From Dastarcus helophoroides (Eukaryota > Arthropoda > Insecta > Coleoptera > Bothrideridae): a DNA stretch of 64,000 bases. A program made the translations under genes and the position numbers. How positions within the stretch are numbered: the first letter of the stretch is position 1; every line of letters starts with the position of its first letter. Positions 1 to 12,350 of the stretch are shown here, one piece after another. The stretch is from assembly GCA_028583605.1 (NCBI GenBank), contig CM053328.1:33649578-33713577 (forward strand), written 5' to 3'. Under the pieces are notes generated by a model that saw only the letters and a program-made list of their open reading frames with translations, searched no databases and had not been told where the DNA came from.

Positions 1-610
1 ATAGTTGGATTAATATGTATTAGCATGAATTACACTTGATATTTTTTTCCTGCGGGATTAAAGGGTTGAAGAATAATAATACACTTTTGCACATATTCAA
101 TAACTCAAAAATTGTTGACAAATACTAACTTTGTTGAGAATTACTACTAATTGGATTGTTCAAATAAAGCCCTTTTACTACCCTTTTAGCCCCCTTTCAT
201 TTTTGACTTCCCATTTAAGGTAACACATCAAGGAAAATAAAAATGTTATCAACATTTTCCTACTAAGAGTATACAAGAAATCCCTTTAACATAAGTACAG
301 ATACAGGGGCGACCTTCATCCCATATTACTTTAAATTTTAACTCTCAAGATTTCCAGTTTTATTCGAATTTAAAAAAAAATTAAAATGTAAGGATTCATC
401 AAAAATTTTGAACCTGAACATTCGAAAATTCAAAAATGGAATGAAGATTTTTACGAACTTGATTATTTTTTAAAATTTCGATTAAAATATAACATTTAGG
501 ACTGCAGCTTTAAATTCTGTGGCGATTTCGGTTCAAAAACTTCAACTAGGCTAAAATTTTTCAAGTTTACACTTTGAATTTTCGAGGAAATATCAAAATT
601 TATTATGAAA
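1..610. other. AT-rich intergenic or intronic sequence, nothing recognised
   Basis: No coding frame, structured repeat or transposon end could be supported. From about 340 it begins to show the AAATTT(C/T)GA-type degenerate words that dominate later blocks. Confidence 0.4.
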
Positions 611-612
611 TA

Positions 613-796
613 CAGTTAAAACTGGATATAACGACATTGAAGGGACCACAAACTACGGACTCTGTAACCGGTAGTTGTTATAAGCAATACAACTAGCACT
701 AGAATTAGCTTTTAAAATAATCGCCGGGACCTTGCCATTTAGTCGTAATAACCGAGGCGTCGCTGTAAACGATGTCGTTATATCCGGTTTTGACTG
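613..796. mobile_element. pogo/Tigger-like MITE, 184 bp
   Basis: Seen: terminal inverted repeats CAGTTAAAACTGGATATAAC at the left and its near-complement ending GTTATATCCGGTTTTGACTG at the right (two mismatches over about 25 bp). They are flanked on both sides by TA (611-612 and 797-798). The CAGT ends, TA duplication and GGATATAACGACA inner TIR fit pogo-type non-autonomous elements. The interior (about 120 bp) has no coding capacity. Class is clear from structure; family naming is by resemblance. Confidence 0.8.
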
Positions 797-1133
797 TATT
801 CTCACATTTGCAAGATCAAAATTTAAATCCGGAATTTTACGGTTTTATAAATATAGTTACATAAAAAAGTGAATTTTTGAAAAATTTCGTGAATTTTAAC
901 GAAATTTGATTCGAAGTTTTGGATAGATGGTTTGAAATTTTGAAAATCCAAGTAAATATGCATTGAGAAAATTCTACATGTTGAGTTTTAAGCTCCGACT
1001 TTAAATAATTTGTCTCTTTAAATTCTGGTCTTACTCCTTTTGAGGTTATGTCTGTTAGTTTCCCAACAACAAAAAGCGGGTTTATAGGCAAACATTTTAG
1101 TATAAGCTTGAAATCTTAAGAATTTATTTCTTA

Positions 1134-1172
1134 CTAGGCAGCTGATACCTGTCTTCGTCTGCGTGGAAGAAG
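1134..1172 (-). repeat. Short relic of a retroelement 3' tail
   Basis: On the minus strand this reads CACGCAGACGAAG followed by CAGGTATCAGCTGCCTAG. It resembles the segment at 17725-17756 (CACGCAGACGAAGTCACGGG, then TAACAGCTAG) in the opposite orientation. Such tails recur at the 3' ends of RTE-type or SINE-like insect repeats. Only about 40 bp is recognisable. Confidence 0.4.
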
Positions 1173-1199
1173 AGAAGTGATTCTTCTTAGGGCACCTTT

Positions 1200-4100
1200 T
1201 TTGAAAATACAGATTTTGAAAAATTATTTTTTATGGAGCATTTTTAATTAAAAAAAAATTGACATTTTAAAATACCCACTTTTTTCAAAATATCGAGATT
1301 TTCTCGTTCGACTTCCTAAATTTCAATTAGTTTTTTATATATATTCTTTTTTTTTTGGAAATTTTGTCTTATTTTGATAATTTCGACTTTTTCTGAAGTT
1401 TTGACTTTCTTTGAAAATTTCAACTTCTTTAAAGCTCTGGCTGTTTTGTGTTATATTTTGATTATTTTTAGAAACTTTTTTTGATCATTTCTATCATTAT
1501 TCGTTTTTTTTGAAATTTCAAGATTTTTGAAAATTTCTTTTCAATTAATGTTTCAATTTTTTTGAATAATTTGATTTTATCTCAAAGTTTTGAGTTTTTT
1601 AAAAAATGTTTACTCAAAACTTCAACTCTTTTGCAAATTTGTTCTTTTGCAAATTTCTTTTTTGATTTTTTAAAATATTTCATTTCATTTTTAAAATTTG
1701 ATTTTTTTGAAAATTTCTACTTTTTCTGAAGTTTTGCCTTTCTTTGAAAATCCCAACTTCTTTAAAGCTCTGGCTGTTTTGTGTTATATTTTGAATATTT
1801 TCAGAAACTTTTTTTGATCATTTCTTTCATTATTCGTTTTTCTTTGAAATTTCAAGATTTTTGAAAAATTCTCTTCAATTAATATTTCAATTTTTTTGAA
1901 TAATTTGATTTTATCTCAAAGTTTTGAGTTTTTTAAAAAATGTTTACTCAAAACTTCAACTCTTTTGCAAATTTGTTCTTTTGCAAATTTCTTTTTTGAT
2001 TTTTTAAAATATTTCAATTCATTTTTAAAATTTGATTTTTTTGAAAGTTTCGACTTTTGTGAACATTACTCATTTGAAACATTCGTTTTTTTTGAATTCG
2101 ACTTTTTTTTCACATTTCGGTCCTTAATCAAAATGCTGAGCTACTGAAAAATCACGATTTTTTAAAAAATGAGAATTTTCTATTTTTATTGAAAATCGTG
2201 TCTTTCTTAAACATTACATTTTAAAACTTTCAAATTTCCAATTTGCATTTTTTTAATTTCTATTTTTTTTCAATTTTTAATTATTTTATAAATTTCAGCT
2301 TTTTCATAATTTTGCCTCTTTCTAGAATATTGATTTATTTTCGAATTCTTTGAAAATTGTTTACCAAAAATTTTGATTTTTGTCCAAAATTTTAAACTTT
2401 TCAAAATTTCGACTTTGTCAAAATTTTAATTTTTTTATTAATAAATCTGATTGTTAAAATATTGTTTTTTTCGAAAATCTCCCCTTTTTTAAGACAACCA
2501 GTTTTTTTTAATTTACCCCTTTGTTAAAATTTTTGACTATTTCTCAAAATTTTTACTTTTTTTTTTTGAAAATTTTGGCTTTTTCTCAAGTTTTAACTTT
2601 CTTCTAAAATTGCAGCTTTTTTAAAATTCTGTCTTTTTTTATTTTATTTTTATTTTCTTGAAAATTTTTTAATCATTTATCTTTATTAAAAATTTTTTTT
2701 GGAAATTTTACCTTTCTTGAAAATTTCCTTTTTAATATTTGAAAATTTTTAAATAATTTGACTATATCTCGAAGTTTTAAATTTTTTGAAAAATGTTGAC
2801 TCGAAATTTCAACATTTTTGCAAATCTGACTGCTTTTAAATTCGATTTTTTTAAATATTTCAATTATTTTATAAAATTTGAATTTTTTGAAAGCTTCGAT
2901 ATTTGAAAACGTTGACTCACTTGAAATGTTCGTTTCTTTTTTAATTCAACTTTTTTTAAAGAAATCGGCCTTTTCTCAAAAGTTTTTAAGGAATAACGAT
3001 TTTTTTTTTAAATCCGAATTTTCGATTTTTATTGAAAATCTTGATTTTCTTAAACATTTCGACTTTATTTGGATATTCACAATTTTTCCTCTTTTTAGGA
3101 TTTCGCTTTATTTTCGAATTCTTTAAAAATGTTGACTTAAAATTTTGATCTTGTTTGACAATTTTAATGTTTTTTTCAAAATATCGACTTTATTTCAAAA
3201 TTTTAACCTATTTTTAAAGTTTTGATTTTTTATTAAAAAATCTGATTAAGTTGAAATATAGTTTTCCCAAACATCTCCATTTCTCTCAAAAAAACCAGTT
3301 TTTTAAAAAGTTTCCCCATTTATTCAGATTTTTGATTATTTTTTTTTAAATTTTGACTTTCATTGAAAATTTTATCATTTCCTTAATTTAAGTCACTGAA
3401 AAATGACAATTTCTAATAAAATCTGACTTTTCGATTTTTATTGAAAATCCTGACACTGTTAAAATTTTGACTTGATATTTTGAAAATGTCAAAATTTAAA
3501 ATTTCCCATTTTATTAACTTTTCACTTATTTTGTAAATTTCAAACCTTTTACAATTTCGCCTCTCTTTAGGATTTTGATTTATTTTCAAATTCTCTGAAA
3601 ATTTTGATCTTTTTTTCAAATTTTCGACCTCTTCAAAATTTTGATGTTTTATTAGCAAATCTGATTATGTTAAAGGATTATTTTTTTAAAACCTCTACTT
3701 TTTTCAAGAAAACCACTTTTTTTGAAAATTTGCCCCTTTCATTAAACTTGTGATTATTTTTTAAAATGTTGACTTTTTTTGAAATTTCTAATTTATTTTC
3801 ATTGTTTTCATTGTTTTCTTGCAAATCTTTTAAAAAAACTATTTTTTTTTTAAATTTGCCATTTTTTCAAATTTGTAACCAAATTTCAAACCTTTCACAA
3901 TTTCGCCTCTCTTTAGGGTTTTGATTTATTTTCAAATTCTTTGAAAATTTTGATATTTTTTTCAAAATTTCGACCTTTTTTCAAAATTTCGACCTCTTTT
4001 CAAAATTTTGATTTTTTATTAGCATATCTGATTATGTTGAAATATTGTTTTCTCGCAAATCTCCTCTTTTTTCAAAAAATAACTATTTTTTTTTGAAAAT

Positions 4101-6060
4101 TTGCCATTTTTTTTCAAATTTGTAACCATTTCTCGAAATTTTGACTTTTTTTTGAATATTCGGCTTTTCCTCAAAATTTTGAGTTTCTGAAAAATGACGA
4201 TTTCTATGAAATCTGACTTTACCATTTATATTGAAAATCTTGACTTTCTTTACCATTTCGATTTTATATTTTGATAATTTCGAATTTCCAATTTTCCATT
4301 TATGTCAATTTCATTCTTTCCACAATTTCACCTCTTTTTAAGATTTTGATTTATATTCGAATTTTTTAAAGATTTTGATCCAAGATTTCGATCTTTTTTT
4401 AAAATATTTGGTCAAAATTTTGATTTGTTTTCAAATTTTAATCTTTTTTTTTTTTAAATATCGACCTTTCTTTTAACATTTTGCCCCTATTTTTCAAAGT
4501 TTTGATATTTTAATTACAAATCTGATTATGTTGAAATATAGTTTTCCCAAAAATCTCCCCTTTTTTTCAAGAAAACATCTTTTTTTAATTTAGCCTTTGT
4601 TTAAATGTTTGATTGTTTCTCAAAATTTAGACTTATTTTTGAAAATGTCGGCTTTTTCTCCAAATTTTGAGGTTCTGAAAAATAACGATTTCTTATAAAA
4701 TCTAACTTCAATTTTTATTGAAAATCTTTACTTTATTAAACATTGTAAGCATTTCGACTTTATCTTTTGAAAATTTTGAATTTCCAATTCTCCATTTATT
4801 CAATTTTCATTTTTTTTCAAGTTTTAATTTAATTTGTAAATTTCAATCCTTTCACAGTTATTCCTCTCTTTAGGATTTTGGGTCATAATTTTGATCTTTT
4901 TTCAGAATTTTGTTTTTTTACTCAAAATTTCGACCTTTTTTCCAAATTTTGACCTATTTTCAAAATTCTGAGTTTTCCTTAATAATAATTTCCTTAATCT
5001 GTTGAAATATTGTTTTTTTTTTTGAAAACCTACCTTTTTTTCAGGAAAACAGTTTTTTTTTGTAAATTTGCCATTTTATTCAAATTTTTGACCATCTCTT
5101 GAAATTTTGACCTTTTTTGAAAATTTCGGCGTTTCCTCAAAATTTTCAGTTTCTGAAAAATGACGATTTCTATGAAATCTAACTTTTGTTTTTTTGGAAA
5201 ATTTTGGCTTTCTTGAACATTTCGACTTTATATTTTGAAAATGTTGAATTTTCAATTTTCCGTGTTTTTATTTCCATTTTCTCTCAATTTTTAACTCATT
5301 CTGTCATTTCAACAAACAACAATTTTGCATCCCTTTAGGGTTTTGACTTATTTTCCAATTGTTTGAAAATGTTGACACAAATTTTGATCCTTTTTCAAAA
5401 TTTCGACCTTTTTTGAACATTTCCTCCTTATTTTCTTTAATTTTGATTTTTTATTAATAAACCTAATTATGTTAAAGGATTGTTTTTTTAAAACCTCTAC
5501 TTTTTTCAAGAAAACCACTTTTTTTTTGAAAATTTGCCCCGTTCATTAAACTTGTGATTATTTCTTAAAATGTTGACTTTTTTGAAATTTCCTATTTATT
5601 TTCAAAAATTTCGATTTTTTTCCAAAGTCTCGACCTTTATGTAAAAAATTAACATTAAATTCAAAAAATTAAATTAGACTTTTTTTTTGAAAAATTGAAA
5701 TAGTCGACTTTAAAAAAAATCTCAGTTTTAAAAAATTGTTTTTTTTAAACTTTAACTTTTAAAATTTTCGAATTTTCTTCAGAATTTTCACTTTTTTTTG
5801 AAAATTTCTTACCTTTTATTATCAGATTTGGACTTTTTTCAAAGTTACGACTGTATTCAAAATTTAAACAACTTTTTTCAAAATTTTGACTTTTTTTAAA
5901 ATTTTTTGAACTTTTTTTTAAAAAATGTTTACGTTTTTTTTGAAACTTCGAATATTTGTAACTTTGACTTTTGGAAAAATTTGCCTTACTTGCAGAAAAT
6001 TTTTAATTTATTGAAGAATATGACGAAATTACGAATTTTTAAAATTTTGAACGAATTGTA
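1200..6060 (+). repeat. T-rich degenerate minisatellite field
   Basis: Endlessly varied units built from words such as TTTTTTGAAAATTT, TTTCGACTTT and TTTTCAAAATTTTGA, with no fixed period. The + strand is the T-rich strand throughout. Open frames here (for example 1896-2147 and 2878-3126) are Phe/Leu/Ser-rich translations of the repeat, not genes. It includes the tandem duplication at 1391-2065. A second diverged duplication pairs about 3660-3790 with about 5460-5590, both containing AAAACCTCTACTTTTTTCAA. Confidence 0.75.
1391..2065 (+). repeat. 333-bp tandem duplication
   Basis: The segment from TTCTGAAGTTTTGACTTTCT (1391) to about 1723 is repeated from about 1724 to 2060 with few mismatches. 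The landmark TTTAAAGCTCTGG ends at 1440 and again at 1773. Downstream landmarks (GTGTTATATTTTGA, CTCAAAACTTCAACTC) keep the same 333-bp offset. The duplication is much younger than the surrounding degenerate field. Confidence 0.85.
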
Positions 6061-7209
6061 TAAAACGAACTCGAGACTTCACTAAATTTCGATTTTAAAG
6101 CTGGGCATTTAAAATGAAGTATTATTCAAGTTCAAACTGAATAATTTTAAAAAAGAGTAGACATTTAGAAAAATTTTGGAATTCGAAATTTAAATAAGAA
6201 TTTTGAAAAGAAGAGAAGAACTCAACATTATGGTTTTAATTCAAAAATATGAATTTCTATAGATCTTTCCCGAACTTTTGAATTCAAAGGCAAAAGGAAA
6301 TGATGCCGAAATTTCGAGAACAAAAAAGCGTTTCTCAACGTTTCGATTTACCAAATTGAAAGTACCAAATTGATGGCCAAAATTTCAAGCTTAAAACTAA
6401 AACGGTTTAGATATTTATATTTGAAAAAACTCGCAAAAAGACAAAATATGCAGTGATCACTCGCAAAAGTTCGGATAACTTCGTGTAGAGAAACATTTAT
6501 TAACGACGTCAGCTCTCAAGGCTCTCAAAGTGTATAGGCAACCTTAAAATACAATCGCGTGTAATATTCACTGCATACATTTTAAATGATTTTTAATGCC
6601 CATTTTTTCCAACTTAGAGGCTAGATTTTGAAAAATTCTTTTCTAATGCTCTCCTACGTGTTACGGAGAACGCCTCTAAGCCCGGTTTAAGCTGTGCGTC
6701 AATCAGTGAAATATTAATTTAGATAAAAATTAAATGTTTTTCTCTAAAATTTCGATCTACTGTGCTCTTTTTTACAATTTGGTATTTAGTTTTTTTAAAT
6801 TTAGTAAAGTTTTGACTTTTTGCTAGAAATTTCGAATTATAATTCCAATCCAATATATCAATATATTAGAAATGACAGTATTTCTTAAAAATAACATTAA
6901 CCGTAGAAAAATAATAATAAATGACTAAGCAATTAATATTTTGAATCCAGAGACATTTTAATTGCATTGAGTTTTAAGTTATGCCGTCGTTAATTATCAA
7001 TTTTGTTACAACAACAATTATTTGCTAATATACGTCAACTAGAACAGACATTTAAATGAAAAAAATTGCAATTTATCATACAATACGTTCTATTGTAATT
7101 TTCTCATCAACGAATCATAATTGGCATTTGCTAACTTCGGTAAAATTGCTTAAAAACAAAAACGCAACACGAAATATCGTTAGCAATAATCATCAATGAC
7201 ACCCAAACA
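6060..7209. other. AT-rich non-coding stretch, nothing recognised
   Basis: No gene or transposon end could be supported. The patch near 6650-6720 is less AT-rich (GTTACGGAGAACGCC) but has no recognised feature. Confidence 0.4.
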
Positions 7210-7568
7210 ACACAATTAAGCCGTCATTTAACGATTAATTGTGAGGACCAGGATCAAGATCGCCCAGTTCGAAGGACAATGGAATAGGGTGGCGCGCTCT
7301 TTGATTCTTTTGGCTTCTCTTCGGGAACGGGAAAAGTGCATTCAAAGGCGGCTTTGACCAACAAGAGGCCGTCAGTATCACCGACACTGCATTAGAGCTA
7401 AGATCAAGACGCCTTATGTATCGCGTGTCGACTTTATTAGACGCCGCGCGCCAACATTTGAACATCGACACGCGTGTATGCTATTTAAATTGTTTCGCTA
7501 GTCAATTGTTTGTTTAATTATTCCGTGGTGGTGTTGTCGAGCATTTTCGATACTTATTTTTGGAAAAG
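7210..7568 (+). promoter_or_regulatory. Candidate promoter and non-coding first exon (distal)
   Basis: Seen: an island rich in CG dinucleotides (GCGCGC, GTCGAC, CGCCGCGCGCC) in otherwise AT-rich DNA. It is followed by a TATA-like TATTTAAA at about 7471, an initiator-like GTCAATT about 30 bases downstream, and a good donor AAAAG/GTAAGC with GT at 7569. Inference: transcription starts near 7503 and a roughly 65-nt untranslated exon is spliced to the acceptor at 28669. No protein in it was recognised. It could equally be an enhancer or the promoter of an unrelated non-coding RNA. Confidence 0.35.
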
Positions 7569-7570
7569 GT

Positions 7571-8452
7571 AAGCAGATAGATTTCGCATGTTTTAATTAA
7601 TTGCACGAGTTAAAAATGGCCAAATGGTATTTTTTTAAATGTCGTGTAAATTACAAGCTTAATTTAAAATTCAAAAACACTGTTAATTTTAATAAATGCC
7701 TACTCAAATGTATCTTATGTATTTCCCATTTATTGTAAAGTTGAATTTTTTTCCAAATTTTCGTTATATTTGGAGTATGAATTTGACATATTTTTTCGAT
7801 TTTAAATCATTTTAAAATTTCGATTGACTAATTTATTATCTGCTAATGGTAATGATAATAGAAGCAAAAGATATCAATAAAGTTGTATGAAATTTAGCTT
7901 TCTTTGAAAACTTTTTTTACATAAGTTTCTTGACTTTTGTGGCGACAAAGTCAGAAACGAGAACACTCTTATTGAAAATTTTAGAGTCAATAAATATAAA
8001 TGTAATTTGCAATTGTTCACCTGATTACTACATAAGAGCAAAAATTTCCAAAATAAACGAAATTTTCAAAAATATTTTGCGGAAGTTTTTTACTTTTATT
8101 ACTTTTTTGACACATTTATTATTGATATTTCGAAGAAAGAAACCTGAAGTTCTCAAGAAATATTCTTCACAAAATTTCAGAAATAAACTTGTCTCAAAAA
8201 TGTTGCCCATGTTATAAATATTTAGACGTTATTCTATGGGAATGAAACATTACGAAGAAATCAGAATTTATTAAAATTTCAAATTTCAAAAAATGAGTCA
8301 AGCATTCTTCTGTTTAATTTAAATTTTGACGCCATCTTTTAAAACTTAGAGAAGGAAGTTGAGAGTAGAATAAGATATTATTTTGACATTTATATAAAAA
8401 CAGAAAATATCAAAGTTTTTATTTTTTTATTAAAACTTCGACCTAGGCCCGT
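7571..8452. other. Non-coding stretch after the candidate first exon
   Basis: AT-rich, with no recognised element. The open frame at 7930-8217 on + lacks codon bias or recognisable motifs and is mirrored by an antisense frame at 8028-8210. I treat both as chance. Confidence 0.4.
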
Positions 8453-8858
8453 AAACAGGGGGGTTCGGGGGCTGCAGCTCCCTCCCCCCGAAATTTCTTG
8501 GCTTCACATTAGATAGAACTGGACTTTCCAGACGTGTGACCTTTTTAAAAAAACATTTTTAATTGATCATTTTGTTTTCGTACTGAAATGCAAGGAATTT
8601 TTTTTTCAAATTTTTTGCTCTTTCTTTTATGTTGGCAAAAATGATTCCAAGAAAATGTCAAAAAGGTTATACTTTAAAATTGTTTTTGGTGCATTTTTTA
8701 AAAATTTTAGTATACTTGTATACAATAATAATATTAATGGTAAGTAGTAATGGACCCTGGCTTCTTACCTTTAACTTAAACGCAAACAAAGACTAGGTAG
8801 TTTTAGCAGAAGAATCGCAGCCCCCCCTCCCGAAAAAATTCCTCGTTACGGATCTACT
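8453..8858. mobile_element. Relic with GC-rich imperfect terminal inverted repeats
   Basis: Left end: TAGGCCCGTAAACAGGGGGG, then TTCGGGGGCTGCAG. Right end, on the minus strand: AGTAGATCCGTAACGAGG, then TTTTTTCGGGAGGGGGGCTGCG. The G-run ends stand out sharply in an AT-rich context and enclose about 330 bp of AT-rich interior. Probably a non-autonomous DNA element; the superfamily cannot be named. Confidence 0.5.
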
Positions 8859-11636
8859 ACGAGCTAATTTTAAGAAAATAAACCAGGAAAACGCGAAATT
8901 TCGAGGAAAGTATTTCAAATTTTCAAATGCCAATTATCGAATTTTGAGATAAAAACTCAAATTTTCCACAGCAAACCAAATTTTGAAAGAAAAAAGTCAA
9001 ATTTTAGCCACAAAGTCAAAGTTTGAAGAAAACCAGACGAATTTTGAACAGGAATCCCAATTTCTAGACGAATTTCCAAACTCGCAATTGCGAAAAAAAG
9101 GGGAAAGTTTAAAAAACGCGAAATGGAAAAAGCTAAATTTTGAGAAAAATTCAAATTTGGAAATAAAATCGAAATTTCAAAGAAGTATTTCAAAGTATTT
9201 TAAATTTTCGAAACTTCTTTAAAAAATTCGAAATTTTCAGAAAATTGTCGAAGTAGGAGGAAAATAGCGAAATGCCCAAAAAAAAACAGCCCAATTTGGA
9301 AAAGAAGTTACAAATTTTGAGAAAAAGGTCGCAGTTAAAAAAAAACTAAATTTTGCAGAGAATGTCAAGTTTTGCGGAAAAAACAAAAATCTAATTTTGA
9401 GAATGACTCGAAATTTTACGTCCAACAATAAACCTCGACATTTCGCAAAGAAAATCAAATTTTAATAAAATAACTCCTTTGAAATAAGTCAAAATTTTGA
9501 TAAAAAAAAACGAATTTCGAAAAAAATGTTTCAAATTTCCCAACACCAAATATCGGATTTTACAGATTTTTTTACAATAAATCAAATTTTGGGAAGAAAA
9601 AATTCGAATTTTAGCCATAAAGTCGAAATTTTCAAAAATAACAGACGAATTTTGAATATAGATCACAATTTCGAGACATATTTCGAAAAAAACTCGTAAT
9701 TTCGAGAAAAAGGCGAAACAGAAAAAGTGAAATTTTGAGAAAAGTTAAAATTTGGAAATAAGGTTGAAACTTTAAATAAAAGCTATAAAAATGTTGAAAA
9801 AATTTTTTAAAAAGTTCAAAATTTTCAGAAAAAAATTTAAAGAACAACGAAATCTTCAAAAAAAGACGAACTTGGGAGTCTCAGTTAAAAAAAAAAACGC
9901 AAAATTTCGCAGAGAGAGTAAAATTTTGAGGGGTATAATAGTCTTTTTTTGAGAATAAATCAAAATTTTGCGTTCAAGTTTGCAAAACATCAATATTTCC
10001 TAGAGAAAGTAAAATCTTACTAAACAATTTGTTTTGAAAAAAGTCGAATTTTTGATAAAAAACGAATTTTGAGGCAAAGTAGTTTTTTGTTAATTAAAAG
10101 TTTGATTTATTTTAAAAAATTGACGAAGAAAAATTCAAAATATCGAGAAAAGTATTCAAATTTCTAGAAATAGCACAATCGAATTTTCAGATAAATCCCC
10201 AAATAAATAGTGGATTAAATCTTTAGAGAATAAGTCGACTTTTAGCAGTAAAAACGGAACTTCGAAATGGCTACTTCGAAACGAATTTGGAACAAGCTCG
10301 GCATTTCGAGATAAAGGTCTAACTTTAAAAAACGTGAAACAGAAAACGTTAAATTTTGAAAAAATTAAAATTGGGAAATAAAGTCGAAATTTCAAAGTAA
10401 AAAAAAAGTTATAATTTCAAAAAAAATGTTATAGGGTCGAAATTTTAAGAAAAGTCGAAATTTGAGAAAATTACAAAATTTCCAAAAATGGACGAATCGG
10501 GAAGTGAAAGTTAAGAAGTTTTAAGAAAAAGAATTTTAATAAAAAAAACAGTAAATAGAATATTGAAATAATTCGTAAATTTCAAGTGATATATCGAAGT
10601 TTACACAGCGTCGATATTTAGCAGAGAAAGAAAAATGTTAAAAAATTAACTCGTTTTGAAATAATAGAAAATTTGAAATTTCGGTAAAGAAAAAAAAATA
10701 ATTTCAACGAAAAGTCGAAATATGCAGATTTTAAATTTTTTGAATTTAAATTTTGACTTCTGTTAAAAAATAAACGAAAAAAATGTTTAAATTTCGAGAA
10801 AAACTTTCCAAGTTTCTAGAAATAACTAAATCAAATTTTGAGATAAGAGCCGAGTAAATCAATATTTCAATCATATTAATTCAATGTTAGCCATAAATAA
10901 ACTTCGAAAAAGAGACGAATTTTGGAAAATGTTGAAATTGTCATAAAAAATTAACATTTTCAAAAAAAATCAGAGTTTTCAAAGAAGGCCGAAATTTTAA
11001 TTAAATTCGTTTTAAGAAAGTCGGGTAAAATTTTGTAAAAGTGCCAAAACTTGTCCGAATTAAAAAAAAAACAAGGTTTTGACAAAATAACGAACTTTGA
11101 AATTTTTTTTAAGTGATTGAAATTTAGAAAAAACAAAAGTTTTAAAAAAATTTAAATTTTCCAAAAAGTTGATATGTTAATAGACGAATTTTGAATTAGA
11201 ATTTTAACAGTTGGAATTTAGGAAAATGTCGTTATTTTCATAAAAAGTAAAAGTATTCAATAAAACAATTTTCAAAAATGAGGAAATTCTGAAAAAGTCG
11301 ATATTCTTTCTAAAAATAGTTACAATTTTGAAAAACAGTAAGAACATTCAAGACAAAATTGCAAAAAGGATTTGACAAAATTGAATTTTTTTTTAAAACA
11401 GGCGAATTTTTTTGAAATCGTGCTAATTTATTTTGAAAATAAATTATAATTTTGAACAAAGTAAAGATTTTCAAAAAGGGTCGAAATTTAAAAAAATAGT
11501 AAGCTCCGGATTTAAAGAATGAGTTTTAAAAAAAATTAAATAGACTAGATTTTAAAAAATTTTGGAATTATAAAAAATTAACACCTAAAATAAATCAGGT
11601 TTTTGAAACAAGGTCAAAATTTTAATTAAATTTATT

Positions 11637-11830
11637 TTGAAATACAGAACTTGTCCCCTGAAACCAAGAAAGATTAAAAACACAACAAAGGATGCTCTAA
11701 CTCGTTTCGACATCCAAACTGTCATCTTCAGAGAGAAACTGTTGAAACGCGTTAGAGCAACCTTTGTTGTGTTTTTTACTCTTTCTTGGTTTCATGGGAC
11801 AAGTTCTGTGTTCAAGACAAAATTACAAAA
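11637..11830. mobile_element. Foldback repeat copy 1 with hammerhead-like core
   Basis: Inverted arms: ACTTGTCCCCTGAAACCAAG at about 11649 and its complement CTTGGTTTCATGGGACAAGT at about 11785-11804. Both arms carry CACAACAAAGG / CCTTTGTTGTG. Between them, on the minus strand, lies CTCTCTGAAGATGACAG, TTTGG, ATGTC, GAAAC (11694-11735): a hairpin preceded by a CTGAAGA box. The sense half keeps only GAAACGCGTTAGAGC. See the finding on ribozyme-like cores. Confidence 0.75.
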
Positions 11831-12221
11831 AGAACGTGAAAAAGCTTAATTAAATTTTTTCGAAAAAATTCAAATTTTAACTGACGAATTTTGAATTAGA
11901 ATTTTAATAGTCGGAATTTAGAAAAATATCGCAATTTTCATAAAAAGTAAAAGTATTCAATAAAATGATTTCCGAAAATGAGGAAATTGTAAAAAAATCG
12001 ATCTTCTAAAAAGAGTTGCAATTTTGAAAAATAGTAAAACATTTCAAGATGAAATTGTGAAGAGGATTTAAAAAAATTGGTTTTCTTTTAAAAAAGGCGA
12101 ACGCTTTGAAATCGTATTAATTTAATTTGAAAATAAATTATAATTTTGAACAAAGTAAAGAGTTTCAAAAAGAGTCGAAATTTTGAAAAATAGTAAAAAT
12201 TTGAATAAGGGAAAAATTTTG

Positions 12222-12350
12222 ATGAAACGGACTGGTCCTTGGTTATCTTCAAAAACTATTTAATAGCTTGGCAGCAGCCTGTGTTGTGTTTTGTAATCGT
12301 TTTTTTTTTAGGGGACAAAATTTGCATTTCAATTTTAGATAATTTTAAAA
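12222..12350. mobile_element. Foldback repeat, degraded copy
   Basis: Starts with ACTGGTCCTTGGTTATCTTC, the outer terminus of the complete copy at 44022-44300. It ends with TTAGGGGACAAAATTTGCAT, matching that copy's inner arm. The hammerhead-like centre is lost, leaving TAGCTTGGCAG and GTGTTGTGTTTT. Assigned by these shared termini. Confidence 0.55.

Noticed and set aside
7235..7471. 78-residue minus-strand frame in the GC-richer island
   Set aside because: No recognisable domain. The island is better explained as a promoter-proximal region because of its TATA-like box and donor on the + strand.
11637..11849. 70-residue + frame across foldback copy 1
   Set aside because: It reads straight through a palindromic non-coding repeat; other copies do not keep the frame.
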